Source of the DNA: Oncomelania hupensis
Taxonomy: Eukaryota > Mollusca > Gastropoda > Littorinimorpha > Pomatiopsidae
Direction: 5' to 3'
Assembly: GCA_036898135.1 (NCBI GenBank)
Contig: CM072513.1
Span: 79,256,463-79,320,462, forward strand
Length of the DNA stretch: 64,000 nt
In this document: piece after piece, positions 13,401-23,789 of the stretch
Position numbering within the stretch: the first letter of the stretch is position 1
Layout: every line of letters begins with the position of its first letter
Made by a program: the position numbers and the translations under genes
Notes under the pieces: model-generated
Databases searched by the model: none
What the model was told of the DNA's origin: nothing
What the model saw: only the letters and a program-made list of their open reading frames with translations

Positions 13401-16400
13401 TGTAAAGCGTCATATAATTATATACTTGGGGAGCAAAACACTTTTTTGGGTTTCTCTCATTTATTCTTTCTTCTGTCTTGTAAATTGGGGCATGTTTTGT
13501 TTTATATTACTGACATTGTTGTTGTTGTTGCATCAAGTTTTATTCATCAGATTAACATAACGTCATAAGTAATGTTGTACATTACTGACCTGTATTATCC
13601 TCTGTGTTGTCGGCAACTGGTTACACAGCGAGCCAGCTTCAGCTCACTGCTGTGTGTGCTATGCGCTAGACCTACACCTAGCTACTTAACGATAGATGTA
13701 TAAAAGTTCAAGCGCCAGTGTGTAAAGGAAAAAAAGAAATGTGAAAGTGGGTGACGAGGGTGGATGAGCATGATGGTAGTAGCTCTGGCAAGTTATTTTT
13801 AGCTTCAGCTGACAGCAGCTGACCGTACCGGGGAAGAAACACAGTGCTGTGTGTTAGTACTCACGTTGAGAGAGGTCATCAGGGATCTTCCACAAGTACA
13901 AGTTGAAATCATCCGATCCTGACACCACATACTGCAACCCATACAGCCGTAACAGATTACATGTAAAAATGTTTGTAAAAATATAGAAGTAAGATAACTA
14001 ATTCTGCAACAAAACGTTACAATACAGTCCAAGTGATGGCCAAACTTAGCCATATTGCTGCAAGAAACCTGTCGCAAAGAAGCTTAAACAATTTCAAGAG
14101 TCTTGTATTGTTTTGAGGAATGCAGAATATAGTTCAGTAGTGCTAACAGTCAGGGGCATATTAGCAAACCATTATCTTATCATCATTGTGGATGACGGCA
14201 ATGTACAAGACAATAACATCCAACGTCGTTACCATTTTTACCCAGCCCTTCAGCACTGAATACACGTATCAAGCTTTGGTTGCCAGCTTCAGAGTCCTGG
14301 TAGCAAGACAATACACTCTGGCACTCAGCACTGGCCATCTTACTGTAACAAGCAGGCAGGTGCTAGCTACGGTCAAGCCATAAGTGATTGGGGTTATGCT
14401 GAAAAGGAATGGTTAGATCCAATTACCCTTGGTCATCAGTAATAACGCTCCACTCAGAGAGAGGTTCACATTTCAACATTTGACATACCTCATCGTTGGG
14501 GCCAGCGAAGCAGCAGCTCTTCATGGTACAGGAGTTGTAGTAGCCTTCATGGTCAAAGTCACAGAGAGGGTTGGTGTCCTTGATGCCATACAGCACGGGA
14601 GGCAGGCGACGTCGCAGCGCCAACAGCTGTGTACCGCTAGTGTTGAATCGCACACTCATGCAGCTCTGCTGGAGATAGTGGCCACCGTATCGCATAATGC
14701 TCCTGAACAAAAGTGGAAACCGTAACAGCAATGATGGAAATAGTCAAATATGGTGTGATGTGTAAAAGGAAAACAGTAACATCATGTGCCTTTAGCGTTG
14801 AACCTTTAGCGTTGAATCTCATTCTCATACAGCTCTGCTGAAGACAACCCTTGTACAGTAGTAATTACATCAGACTTCTGAACATTTTTTAAAAGCTTGG
14901 CATGCATGGGAGGTCCTCCATGACTATGTGTCCTCTCTCTAATACATAAAGGACTAATCAGAGCATGGAATTACCCCTGTTAAAAAAAAGAGGAACTACC
15001 ACCCCACCCCCCACCCCTAGAGGGATCTGGGGGCATGCCCCCCCTCCCCGCCCCCAGAAAATTTTTAAAATATATATTAAAAACTGTGAAATCTGGTGCA
15101 TTTTAGAGAGAAACTTAGCAGTTTAACCCCATAAAACTATTGCCATTTTTTCCTTTAAAAAAATTATTTATTAACTTTTTCTTCAATAAGATCTGATTAT
15201 ACAGGTGAAAACAAGGATTTTTCTTTCTCTGGTCACCGAATAATAAAAAAGGTTGTATAGAGTTCAAAATAATTTGATTACACTTGACTTGAAATACATT
15301 TTAATGAATTTATTCATAAATAAAATAAAGTGCATTTTAACAATAGATATCTATATACACAGTTAATGTGTGTGAATTCCAGTTTATTTGAAAAATAAGA
15401 GCAATGAACTCTGCTTCTTTTTTGTGGGGACTGGTGACTGGCTGGCAGCATGAGCACAATCTGTTTCCACGAAAGATGATTGGATCTGGCTGGTTGATGG
15501 TTCAAGCTCTAGATTTGTTGATTTCACAGGGGCAAAGCAGGAAGAGGACACTGCAAGAGATTTCTGATGCTTTTGCCTTGCTCTCTCATTTGCAGACTCA
15601 ATAGTTTCTGTTGCCTTTCTTTTGGATGGTTGTTTTTTTAAAGTGTAACGTTGAGCTCTTCTGCTTTCTTGCTCTTTGTCTCCCCGGTTTTTCTCCTTTC
15701 TCTCCTCATTCACTCTCCAGGCTGCATTGCTGTAGCTTTCTAATGTAAAATGAAAGCAGTTCTTCTCCGACTTTTACTTCTAATAAGCCCACATCCACCC
15801 ATTTCTAGCAGTGTCATCCACGAAAACTTCACCACGATTCACAATTCGCCTCTCCGCCATCTTTGACAACTAATGCTACCCAGCTACACCAGCGTGAATC
15901 GCACTTTTTGAGATCGGCAACCCGTTTAGAGATTCACTGGATCAGAACAAGAAAAAAGTCACACCTCCATACAGATTTTTTTTCCGCAGAAACTTAAGAT
16001 TTCCGCGAAAAGCAAGGCCCTGTACCGCGGAAAATCGCGGAAACGCTGAGAATTCCATTCTCTGACTAATTGAAAGCATTTCTTTTACATTTTCCAATGT
16101 GCAACAGTCTGTATAAGAAATTGCAACACAATCTTCTAGACAACAGAAATCATGAGAATTGTATGACAAGACAAAGCAGAGTTAAGCTTTCACTGATTTC
16201 GGTTTCAGGCAATGCAGACAAGAACAACAAAAGTCACATTTTTGATAGTCGCAAGGAAAGAGTACAGTACAGCTGGTAGGATCAGAAGCGTGTGTGACTA
16301 CATATAAAGGTGAGGGCAATGATGATACCATTGGTCACAAAATGTTATGCTCAAGGCGGCCTAAATGGCATTTTTAGGTAACCAATAGATTCAAAAACTT

Positions 16401-19400
16401 TTGACACTGCAAATCTAAGAGCAAACATAACATACTCTTTAGGTTTGCGTATGTCCCACAGTGCCAACCCCTCCTTGGCATTGGCGGTGGCCAAAAGACG
16501 CGGCTCTGCAGGGTTGTACATCACAGCATGCATCGAAGTGCGGTAGGACACTAACTCAAATGGTTCTGGACATAAAACACTACTACAATAACACACAAAA
16601 TTATTGTAAAAAAAAAGGTTCAGCATAGATCACTCCCCTGAGTACAAAATATCCTTGCGGGCAAGATTCAGCAGAAAGATTATGGACATAAATATTTTTA
16701 GGATTAGGCATAAGGTTCGGTAACCTTGGGCCTAATCAAAACTCTATACCTAACCCTAAACTTGAAACTTCTAAACATTACCTAACTCTTAACACTTTCC
16801 ATCAATGACACTCAATAAAACTTTTCCTGGGCAACCAAAGGGGATGGGAAATCATTTACCTTACTTGTTGTCTTTCAGTACTCCCTTTTTCCTAAAATCA
16901 GATTTATTACTATTACGCACTCATGCAGCATAGACTTTACCTCCCAAAACAAAAAGGCAGTAACCTACCTGAAGAGGCGGGTTCCCTGATGTCAAAGATT
17001 AGGACTTTGCCATCATCACATGCGCTGGCGAACACGTAATTGTTCAGCGGATCGTTCGACAGACCATAAACAGCTTCATCATGTTGAAACACATCCGCCG
17101 TCACACCTCTAAACACAGTCATAATAACATAATCTCAATAGAATAATAATCATAATAACATAATCTCAATAAAAACTTTTTTTTTTAAATCATAATGACA
17201 ACACCAAAATGTCAATAACACAAAATCAGTTGTAAATGGCCATGTACATAATCCTTATTTAAAATTTTCTCATGCACATTTTTGACTGCAGCATCTCTGT
17301 GTTGTTGGCTTGTCATCCATGTAACTTATGTGCAAGTGTATACCAGTGTGCTTGAATTGCTATTGCGAAAGAAAGTAGTCGCCTTGTGGCGAGATATGTG
17401 CGCGTTATATGTTCTCGTATTATTATTATTATTATTATAACAACAGTGGTTATCTTTGCCTTGAAGAAAGATACTGCCCTGTACATAATGTTCCACACAA
17501 CATCTGACAGCTCAAGTCACCAGCAAGCAATGAGACCCACAAAACATAAACTGATCGCGAAAGTTAGATCAAACATATATATGTTAGATCAAACATATAT
17601 ATGTTAGTTGCCCTGTGGGTTCGGGCACTGAATAGAATAGACCCAATGTTCCCGGCGTGTCATAAGAGGCGACTAACAAGGGTATTGTCAGCAGGGCATC
17701 ACCGGGCGAAAGTCTTCTGCACAAAAAGTCACCAGTCAGGACGAAGAAACCTCACATTACTATAGGTTTAACAACCAAGGCAAGCCACATTGTACTCGTG
17801 AATTTCGGCTGTGGAGCCTGGAGAGGATTGACCACTGCCAGGTCTTCCTTGCCCAGTACACACCGTATGATGAAAAGAATCACTCACTCCATACCAGATC
17901 GGTCGTCGCCCGGGTCACCAAGGATCTCGCCTTCCGTTGGCCACCAGGATGGAGATGATAGGTGTGCTACTGATGGACAACTTAGCAAGATCAGCACAAG
18001 AGAGATAACATCGCCATAGAAACCGGGAATGTCAGGACCCTAAATGCAGAAGGAAAATTAGAAGAAGCTGAAACACTATCTATGGAACATTTTAGGTATC
18101 AGCAAACTGCGCTGGAAAGGCCTAGGTGAAACAACGATTGACAAAGGCCACAAGCTTTATTTGAGCAGGAGAGATGACAGCCACGTAAACGCCTCTGGAT
18201 TCTTGTTCCACAAAGACATTCTAACCACTGTCATGGATTGCCGCCTAGTCTCCAGTGGATTCATTACCATTCGTCTGAAAGCAGCCTCTTTAACATCACC
18301 ATCATTAAGGCCTATGCCTCAACAATCAGACTATGATGAAAGCAAAGTCAAGGATTTCTATGAACATCTGCAGGCTGTCCTTGACCATGTACCGAAGGAC
18401 ATAGGCCACTGGAATGCCAAGGTTGGCCAAGATGTGTAACCACCAATGGGGAGACACATGTGGATCCCACTGCAACAACGAGACAAATGACAGAGGTCTG
18501 AGAATATTGGAGTTTCAACACTCTGATAGAGAAGACCAAAATGATACCAACAACACCAATGCAGAGTTGCCAACCCCCCAAAAAGTTTTCAGTAGTAAAA
18601 ATTCTGAATTTCAGTAGTTTTATGACATTTTCCGTAGCCATAGGTCCTCGCATTTTTTTTAAACGAAGACATGCATACACAGTCTGCAACGAAGGTCGTG
18701 AAGAGTGTTTCCGCACGAATTATTGAGAGATCCATATCGGACTTGAAGAAGGTGGCTACCGACTGAACAGGGACTAACTTTTCTGGATCAGGGCAACGAC
18801 TTTTGTGACGGTTGCCATTCACGTTCGCGTCACATCGTGTGATCTCGATGACGCAGTGATGCACGGAAATTTTTCAGAATACTCATTCCTGTACTCTTGA
18901 TTTGCTGTCCTCTTTTTTTTTTCTGGGCTTTCATTGCTAGTTTTCTTTCTTTTTGGCATCATGGATTCAAAATATGCCGCACACAAACTTTTCTTCTCGC
19001 GTTGTAGAACGTGACCCGGAAACAAAAGTGTCACAGAAAGGTCGAGGTTTTGTGCACCGATTGGCCGTTTGCAAAACCACTTCACGGTGATTGGTCGAAT
19101 TTCCTAACATGCACTGGGAGCGTGATCTATTACACCGTGCACGTAAACCGAATGACCGTGACCTTGAGGTGCTACGGGAGGCACAGGCGCTCAATAAAAC
19201 TCGTTAAAACTGTAATACTATCGTGGAAAATTGACTTTCCGTAGTAAATTTCTATTTGCGTAGCTCCGTAGCCGCGTATTCATTTCCGGAGTAAACTACG
19301 GAAATTCCGTAGTGGTTGGCAACCCCTGCCAATGGCATCAACACCAACATCAAATCCAAGGCCAATCCCTAAACACAGTGCATAGCTTCAAATATTTAGG

Positions 19401-21876
19401 AGCCATTGTATCAGACAATGGGTCCAGACAGGAAGTCCTCTCCAGGATCGCACAAACAACTGCTGCCCTGACAAGGTTGAAGCCTATTTGGAAGGATAGG
19501 ATCATCAGCCTACACTTCAAGGTAAGGTTGCTGCGCTCTCTTGTCATCTCCATCTTCCTATACACTTGCGAAACATGGACCCTCACAGCAGATCTACAAC
19601 AAAGAATACAAAGCATGGAGATGAGGTGCTATAGAAGACTTCTGGGCATTTCCTATACCCAGCACATCACCAACGACGAAGCCTGACAGACCATCACACA
19701 AGCCAATGGACAACAATGGTGACGAAACAAAAACTCTGATGGCATGGCCACATCACCAGAGCATCAGGGCTTGCGAAGACCATCATACAAGGCACGGTGC
19801 AAGGAGGCAGAGGGAGAGGGAGACAGAAAAAGTGGGAGAACAACATTTGAGAATGGACTGGCTTGACACTGAGCGAAGCCATGAGGGTTGCTGAGGACAG
19901 AGAGAGATGGAGTACGCTGGTTAAACGATCATCTGTGGTGCCCCAACGACCTATGAGTTACGGAATAGGATAGGATAGGATATATATGTTAGCTTCGAGC
20001 ATGAAAAGTTGGCTGTGGTAACTTTTTAACTCTGTATTGTACAGATTTTATATTTATAAACAAAATGCTACAGTTCTAACTTTGCTTGGGTGTTACACTT
20101 TTTTTTTTTAAATATTGCTTTTAATTTTTAAAACGTGTTAAGCACAAACCTTAAGCACTGTATAAAATATTAAAAGAAACTACCAAACAAACTAACTCAC
20201 GTTTCTATGTCATGGGCAACCACCTGTTCATCATTCCCTGAAACACCAAAACATTACTTAGCTTTCGCCACTGCCCACACAGACCCCTCCCTTCCTCTCC
20301 CCTCCCCCACCTCCCTCTACCCACTCCTCCCCCGAATGTATATTAAACAGACATGCATATAAGTTATTAAGATTATGAAATGTCCTCCCAGATTCCCATT
20401 TTTTTCCAACGCTGCAACAGAATGAGTAAAAGCATTCCTTCTCCCTCACCCCTACCTTCTTCCACCTTTTTATATACTGATAATTACCTCCAGAAAAGAT
20501 CTTGGTTTTGTCAGTGTTGATGGCAAGACAGAAGATGTTACTGTTGTGCTCGCCTTTCATCACCCCCGGTGATCCAACATCAGACAACGCTTGTTCCACA
20601 TTCCACAACAGCACACGGCGATCATCGCCACCTGTCACCCAATAAAACAAAATAAAAAAAAATTTTGTTTGTCCAAAAATAAAAAAAAGGATGGAGGTGG
20701 GGGGGAGTGGTGGGGGTGGGAGGAAAGAAAAAAATAAAAAAAGATAACAGAGAAAGAAAAAGAATAAAAGCTTTGAAGCTGGCAGTCAATTTAACAAACT
20801 GAAGACAAATTTCAACTTTTAAAAAAAATAAAAGTTATATGGTATGACATGCAGCACTTATTTAATTGTTAATATTAATTTAATGTTAATTTATTAACTT
20901 CACTTCATGGAAGTGGGGAGGGCAAATGTTTTAAACTGTAGGGATAAAGGTTGTCATTATAGGGGAACTATGAAGCATACAAAGCAAAACAAGTTAATTG
21001 AATTAGGGCAATAGGATTCAATGGAGAAAAATTATAATTAATGGCAGAGTAAGCCAAAATGGCTCAGCATTTCACTTAACTCCATCTACCTGCCTTGCAA
21101 TTGAAGGCTTCAACTATCTTCAGTGCTGTGACAAATTTAACTTGGCAAACATTTTCATCACATTTTGGGGTCTTTTATTAAGACTTGAGAGCATGCAATG
21201 AACTACTCCACTAGAGAATGGTTTTTAAAATATAACAGACTGAGAAAAAAAAAACACAAAGAAAATTAGTATTTTATCAATGTATCAGTCCCGCCAGTGG
21301 ACAAAACTTATGAGAAAATTATTAACTGGTGGTGTTACTGTTTACTTCAGGGAATACGGAATAGTGATAGCGCAAGCTGTTGAAGATTTGCTCTGCTTGA
21401 TGTTGCGCTTGCGGGGCTTGTTGAGATTTCTTCATCAGTGAGGTGATTCCATTATTTGGCCACTGTGTGCATAAAAAATTACGAAACTGCTCAGACTTGC
21501 TTGGTGTACGCACATAACTATATCGAAACCTTTTGGAAACACTGATCATGATTGACTTGCTTTAGTAAGATGATGAGGGAATCTATGTTTCATTTTAAAG
21601 GATTTTTTTTTTTTTAATGAAGAGATAAATAAGTGCTGACCAGTTACTGGGCTTACCAGACACTATTAATGTTCCATCGTCGGAAAATTCAATTGCGTTG
21701 ACACAGCCATAATGAGCCTTTAAGTCTCGACGATACAAGGATTTTGCCCCTGCATATTGTCCTTTCAACAGAAGCTGCTGAGACGCAAAGCCCACGTTCT
21801 CTGCTCGTGCCGTGAGATACGACAGTCGATTATTCCAAGGAATGTGCAGCGAGCTTCTAGTATATCTTCGTGACAT
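4475..21876 (-). CDS. DCAF5: DCAF5-like WD40 substrate receptor of CUL4-DDB1 ubiquitin ligase
   Basis: Nine coding exons (5' to 3' on the minus strand): 21657-21876, 20488-20631, 20201-20237, 16969-17108, 16436-16565, 14489-14702, 13865-13931, 7137-7255, 4475-6718. They sum to 3315 nt (1104 residues plus stop), every junction is GT-AG and every phase joins cleanly. Residues about 50-360 form roughly seven WD40 blades, with the family-typical strings GCVNAIEFS, SGGDDRRVLLW, PRLLATANAKEG, LLALRRRLPPVLY, SGSDDFNLYLW and SSGVEKIIKVWSP. The last exon encodes a long, low-complexity Ser/Lys/Arg/Asp-rich tail that starts with conserved THEEYINLVL and EDPRMMAFFDSLV motifs and ends in DDSE. Known family role: adaptor that presents chromatin-associated proteins to CRL4. 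Human DCAF5 has about 940 residues, so the tail here is longer. The start is the first ATG of the exon holding the first blade. Confidence is high for identity and good for exon limits. Confidence 0.94.
7714..8907 (+). CDS. LINE reverse transcriptase fragment (397 codons)
   Basis: RT motifs in order: EQHGFVPRRSC, DVIYTDFQKAFDTVPH (first catalytic Asp), GIPQGSVVGPLLFVVFINDL, VKMFADDTKVY (catalytic FADD), GVIIDSKLSF and the C-terminal LVRPVLEYGHCVWNP. It lacks the endonuclease and the start of RT. The listed ATG belongs to flanking sequence, and the true LINE sequence starts around 7735. It is relatively well preserved, so a fairly young insertion. Not a host gene. Confidence 0.85.
   Translation: MIMMMVIVKDDDSLTSIVCKCMERLVRDRIMAHLQVNKLICKEQHGFVPRRSCCTQLLETLDEWTEILDDGGSIDVIYTDFQKAFDTVPHRRLLLKLQAHGVSGRVLQWITSFLKDRHQRVVVSGVQSSEVAVNSGIPQGSVVGPLLFVVFINDLPSCVDARVKMFADDTKVYTRSDSVGATEGLQDDINRLQQWSSDWLLRFHPQKCCVLKLGIKKSDAKYHMSTRDSNGTVHTVQLAESEAERDLGVIIDSKLSFKQQVSQSAAKANRTVGIIRRSFDYLTESTFVQLYKSLVRPVLEYGHCVWNPQLKLLCCELEDVQRRATKLLSWLKDKPYPERLRRLGLPCLEHRRCRGDLIEVYKYLQNSYDTQRPHFEHPSEQHSLRGHSLKLYKKSFR
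7735..9190 (+). mobile_element. CR1/L2-like LINE, 5' truncated, in DCAF5 intron 7
   Basis: Begins inside the reverse transcriptase and ends in (TCAAG)n near 9150-9190. It lies antisense to DCAF5. After the main ORF the reading continues in another frame (VATTWNSLPDNIV, SRLDSHW), typical of the CR1/L2 C-terminus, so a single frameshift near 8907 separates the two parts. Confidence 0.85.
9300..10225 (-). mobile_element. (GGATA)n-tailed LINE, 3' part
   Basis: Minus strand. RT segments YGMKISAEKTKMMTNNTNG, HSFKYLGAIVSDNGS and the long C-terminal ORF at 9304-9849 (LLRSLVISIFLYACEAWTL, RKLRWYGHVTRSSGLAKTIL, GRRRGRPKKRWEDNI). The 3' tail of TATCC units is at 9300. Confidence 0.85.
10243..10790 (+). 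repeat. Dispersed TCAAGGTCA-rich repeat, long copy
   Basis: Contains several TGACCTTGA / TCAAGGTCA-like motifs and is shared with 1249-1510 and, inverted, 61160-62085. AT-rich, non-coding. Confidence 0.7.
10800..11377 (-). mobile_element. piggyBac-like fragment with one end
   Basis: The high-coordinate end carries CTCTTAGCGTCCTATA next to TTAA (11378-11381), identical to the termini of the element at 12342-13025. Downstream on the minus strand, 10817-11023 encodes DAGWTDYIWNPNNKDFASF and GLTKPPGSDVISVNIF, resembling the start of the piggyBac DDE domain. The other end is missing. Confidence 0.6.
11497..11556 (+). repeat. SINE 3' end-like fragment
   Basis: GCCTTGAGCTGGAAAGGTGC followed by a TATAATAAGAACGATTAAAT-type end; the same ending occurs at 63135-63222. 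Confidence 0.45.
12342..13025 (+). mobile_element. piggyBac-like non-autonomous element
   Basis: 16-bp identical inverted termini CTCTTAGCGTCCTATA flanked by TTAA on both sides (12338-12341, 13026-13029). An acidic reading frame starts at 12595 (MMAGDSSDSNSEFGNLIDEL), like the N-terminus of piggyBac transposases, and stops soon after. It lies in DCAF5 intron 7. Confidence 0.8.
14930..16060 (-). mobile_element. Unclassified element with a GGGGGCATGCCCCC-type motif
   Basis: The left part has a C-rich palindromic GGGGGCATGCCCCCC-type motif followed by AAAATTTT, a motif also seen at 46840-46870. The interior encodes a Lys/Arg-rich minus-strand frame. Ends and target duplication were not resolved. 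Confidence 0.35.
15384..15713 (-). CDS. Unrecognised Lys/Arg-rich ORF, probably element-derived
   Basis: 109 codons, strongly basic N-terminal half (RAQRYTLKKQPSKRKATETI) and a Ser/Gln-rich end. An upstream in-frame-like stretch near 15850 reads MAERRIVNRGEVFVDDTARN in another frame. No domain was recognised. It sits in DCAF5 intron 5, antisense-free, within a repeat-like block, so a transposon origin is more likely than a host gene. Confidence 0.3.
   Translation of the reverse strand: MNEERKEKNRGDKEQESRRAQRYTLKKQPSKRKATETIESANERARQKHQKSLAVSSSCFAPVKSTNLELEPSTSQIQSSFVETDCAHAASQSPVPTKKKQSSLLLFFK
17590..18561 (+). mobile_element. (GGATA)n LINE, 5' part with endonuclease remnant
   Basis: Starts with a typical LINE 5' leader (GTGTCATAAGAGGCGACTAA near 17660). 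Shifted frames then read ETGNVRTLNAEGKLEE, GISKLRW, FLFHKDILTTVM and GHWNAKVGQD, the order of an EEP-type endonuclease domain. Most of RT is missing; sequence jumps to the RT thumb at about 18525. Interrupted by the element at 18562-19328. Confidence 0.75.
18562..19328 (-). mobile_element. hAT-like element nested in a LINE
   Basis: Inverted termini of type CAG.G.TTGCCAACC on both ends, 767 bp. The LINE sequence CCAATG is duplicated on either side (18556-18561, 19329-19334), a 6-bp target duplication. Sub-terminal TTCCGTA/TACGGAA repeats. The minus-strand ORF at 18819-19085 (MPKRKKTSNESPEKKKR...EKFPCITAS) resembles the N-terminus before a BED-like finger. Confidence 0.7.
19329..19985 (+). mobile_element. 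(GGATA)n LINE, 3' part
   Basis: Continuation of the LINE cut at 18561: HSFKYLGAIVSDNGSRQEV, RLLRSLVISIFLYTCETWTL and MEMRCYRRLLGISYTQHI, followed by broken frames and a GGATA tail at 19965-19981. Confidence 0.85.
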
Positions 21877-22164
21877 TTTGTGTTAGTTCGGTATAGTTTT
21901 ATCTTCTCCCTGAAGGCGTAGTAACCCTTTACAAGTGTCATAGATCTATGTTATTACATTCCCAGCCGTCTGGAGGAAGTGACTAAAGTCCTCGCGAGAA
22001 ATGAGTGGTTTTGTTATTTCCGGTTGACACGAATACGAACGAGTAGGCACGAAAAGTCACTAACTGAATATATAAAGTAAAGAAGGTGAGGGAGAAGGGG
22101 GGGGGAGGGGGAGCGGAGTGTGCCTAAATTTGGTGGGATACAAATGTTCATATTAGTATTAGTA

Positions 22165-22382
22165 GATCCGGCCTTGCAAAGACTTTCCTGCAAGACACAA
22201 TGCAAGGAGGCAGAAGAAGAAGAGTGAGACCGAAAAAGAGATGGAAGGACAACATTCGAGAATGACAATGGACTGGCCATGAGGGTTGCTGAGGACAGAA
22301 AAAAATGGAGTACTCTGGTTAAACGATCATCTGTGGTGCCCCAAACAGCTTCGAGATACGGGATAGGATAGGATATGATATA
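22165..22382 (+). mobile_element. (GGATA)n LINE, 3' terminal fragment
   Basis: Only the last about 200 bp with the GGATA tail, just upstream of DCAF5 on the opposite strand. Confidence 0.75.
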
Positions 22383-22594
22383 TTATAGCCCAACGTGTAT
22401 TATTTTATTTTATTTTTTTAAATTTACAGACTTATCTGGAAATACTTTGAAATAGTTAGGCAGAATCAGAATGAGCCAAAGGCCGGTCGTCCATCAGTCT
22501 GTCTGTCCATAGGTTTTGCCCAAACTTCATAGAAACATTACCTGTCATCTGTGCCTTTTGTATTTGCTCTACCGCAAAGGTCAAACTTGCTGGA

Positions 22595-22990
22595 GTCTAT
22601 CTATCTTCCTATCCTTTCCCATAACTCGGAAGGTCTTTGGGGCACCACAGATGATCGTTTAACCAGCGTACTCCAACTTCCTCTCTCCTCATGGCTTCGC
22701 TCAGTGTCAAGCCAGTCCATACTCGAATGTTGTCCTCCCACCTCTTTTTCGGTCTCACTCTTCTTCTGCCTCCTTGCACTGTGCCTTGCAGGAAGGTCTT
22801 TTCAAGGCGTTTCCATTTCTTCACCACTGTGAGCATGTCATAGCGTTGTCCAATGGCTTGTGTGATGGTCTGTCGGACGTCGTCGTTGGTGATGTGCTGG
22901 GTATAGGAAATGTCCAGAAGTCTTCTATAGCACCTCATCTCCATGCTTTGTATTCTTCGTTGTAGATCTGCTGTGAGGGAAGCATATATG
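22595..22990 (-). mobile_element. (GGATA)n LINE, 3' fragment
   Basis: Minus-strand ORF 22609-22944 gives MEMRCYRRLLDISYTQHI and RPKKRWEDNIRVWTGLTLSE. About 30 codons around the WYGHVTRSS segment are missing. Confidence 0.8.
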
Positions 22991-23789
22991 AAGATGGAGT
23001 CTATTTGTTGCTAAATAAATGTTGCCCAATGTCTCAAAAATGGCTGAAGGGATTTCGTTGAGTTTTCGTATACAGGTACATGTACTCGAGATCATGGGTC
23101 ATACTTCGGTAGCAGTCCAGTTGTCAATCAGTCCAGTCTGTTGCTCCCAAATAAACCTTTTTTTTTTTCAAATACACTTTTTGCTTTAGCTCAAGACAAA
23201 ACTTAACTAAAATTCATAATTTTTACTTTGTGGATGTTAGATCATTGGTATTATTGCTTTCTCAAAAGTCAAGATCATGCATTGGCCATCGTCATTCTCT
23301 AAACATGTTTTGCACTGTAAAGTGTATCTAAAAATTGGCTGATCCAATTTTCTTGATGTTTTGCTTGCAAATAGTTAAGATTGTGGCCTACCATTCGGTA
23401 TTTTTCTTTTTGATTTAAAACAGCTCTGCAAAGAAAAAAAAAATTAAAAAAATATTTTTCTTTCGTGTATGAATGTCTGGAAATACATTTGAATGGCCTG
23501 CCATCTTGTTATTAATTGACATTGTGAATGTTTGCACTGTGTATTAATGTGTGAGAATTGAGCTTTGAACTAATTTTTGGATTTATGAAAAGAGCCACGT
23601 AAAATACCTTTTTAATTACGCATACAGTAATAAACAGATGCCAATGAAAAAAGAAACACAAGTGTGCGTGTGCTCGCTTTAAAATCAATCACGTCATAAA
23701 ACAGTACTTTGTCATTCACACTGTCAACATTTGACAAATTTAAAAAAATGGAGAGAAAAAAAATAACGCTAAAATATATGAATGATAAT
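22991..23789. other. Intergenic sequence between DCAF5 and the XPO1 3' side
   Basis: No convincing ORF. It may hold old repeat sequence, but nothing was classifiable. Confidence 0.4.
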
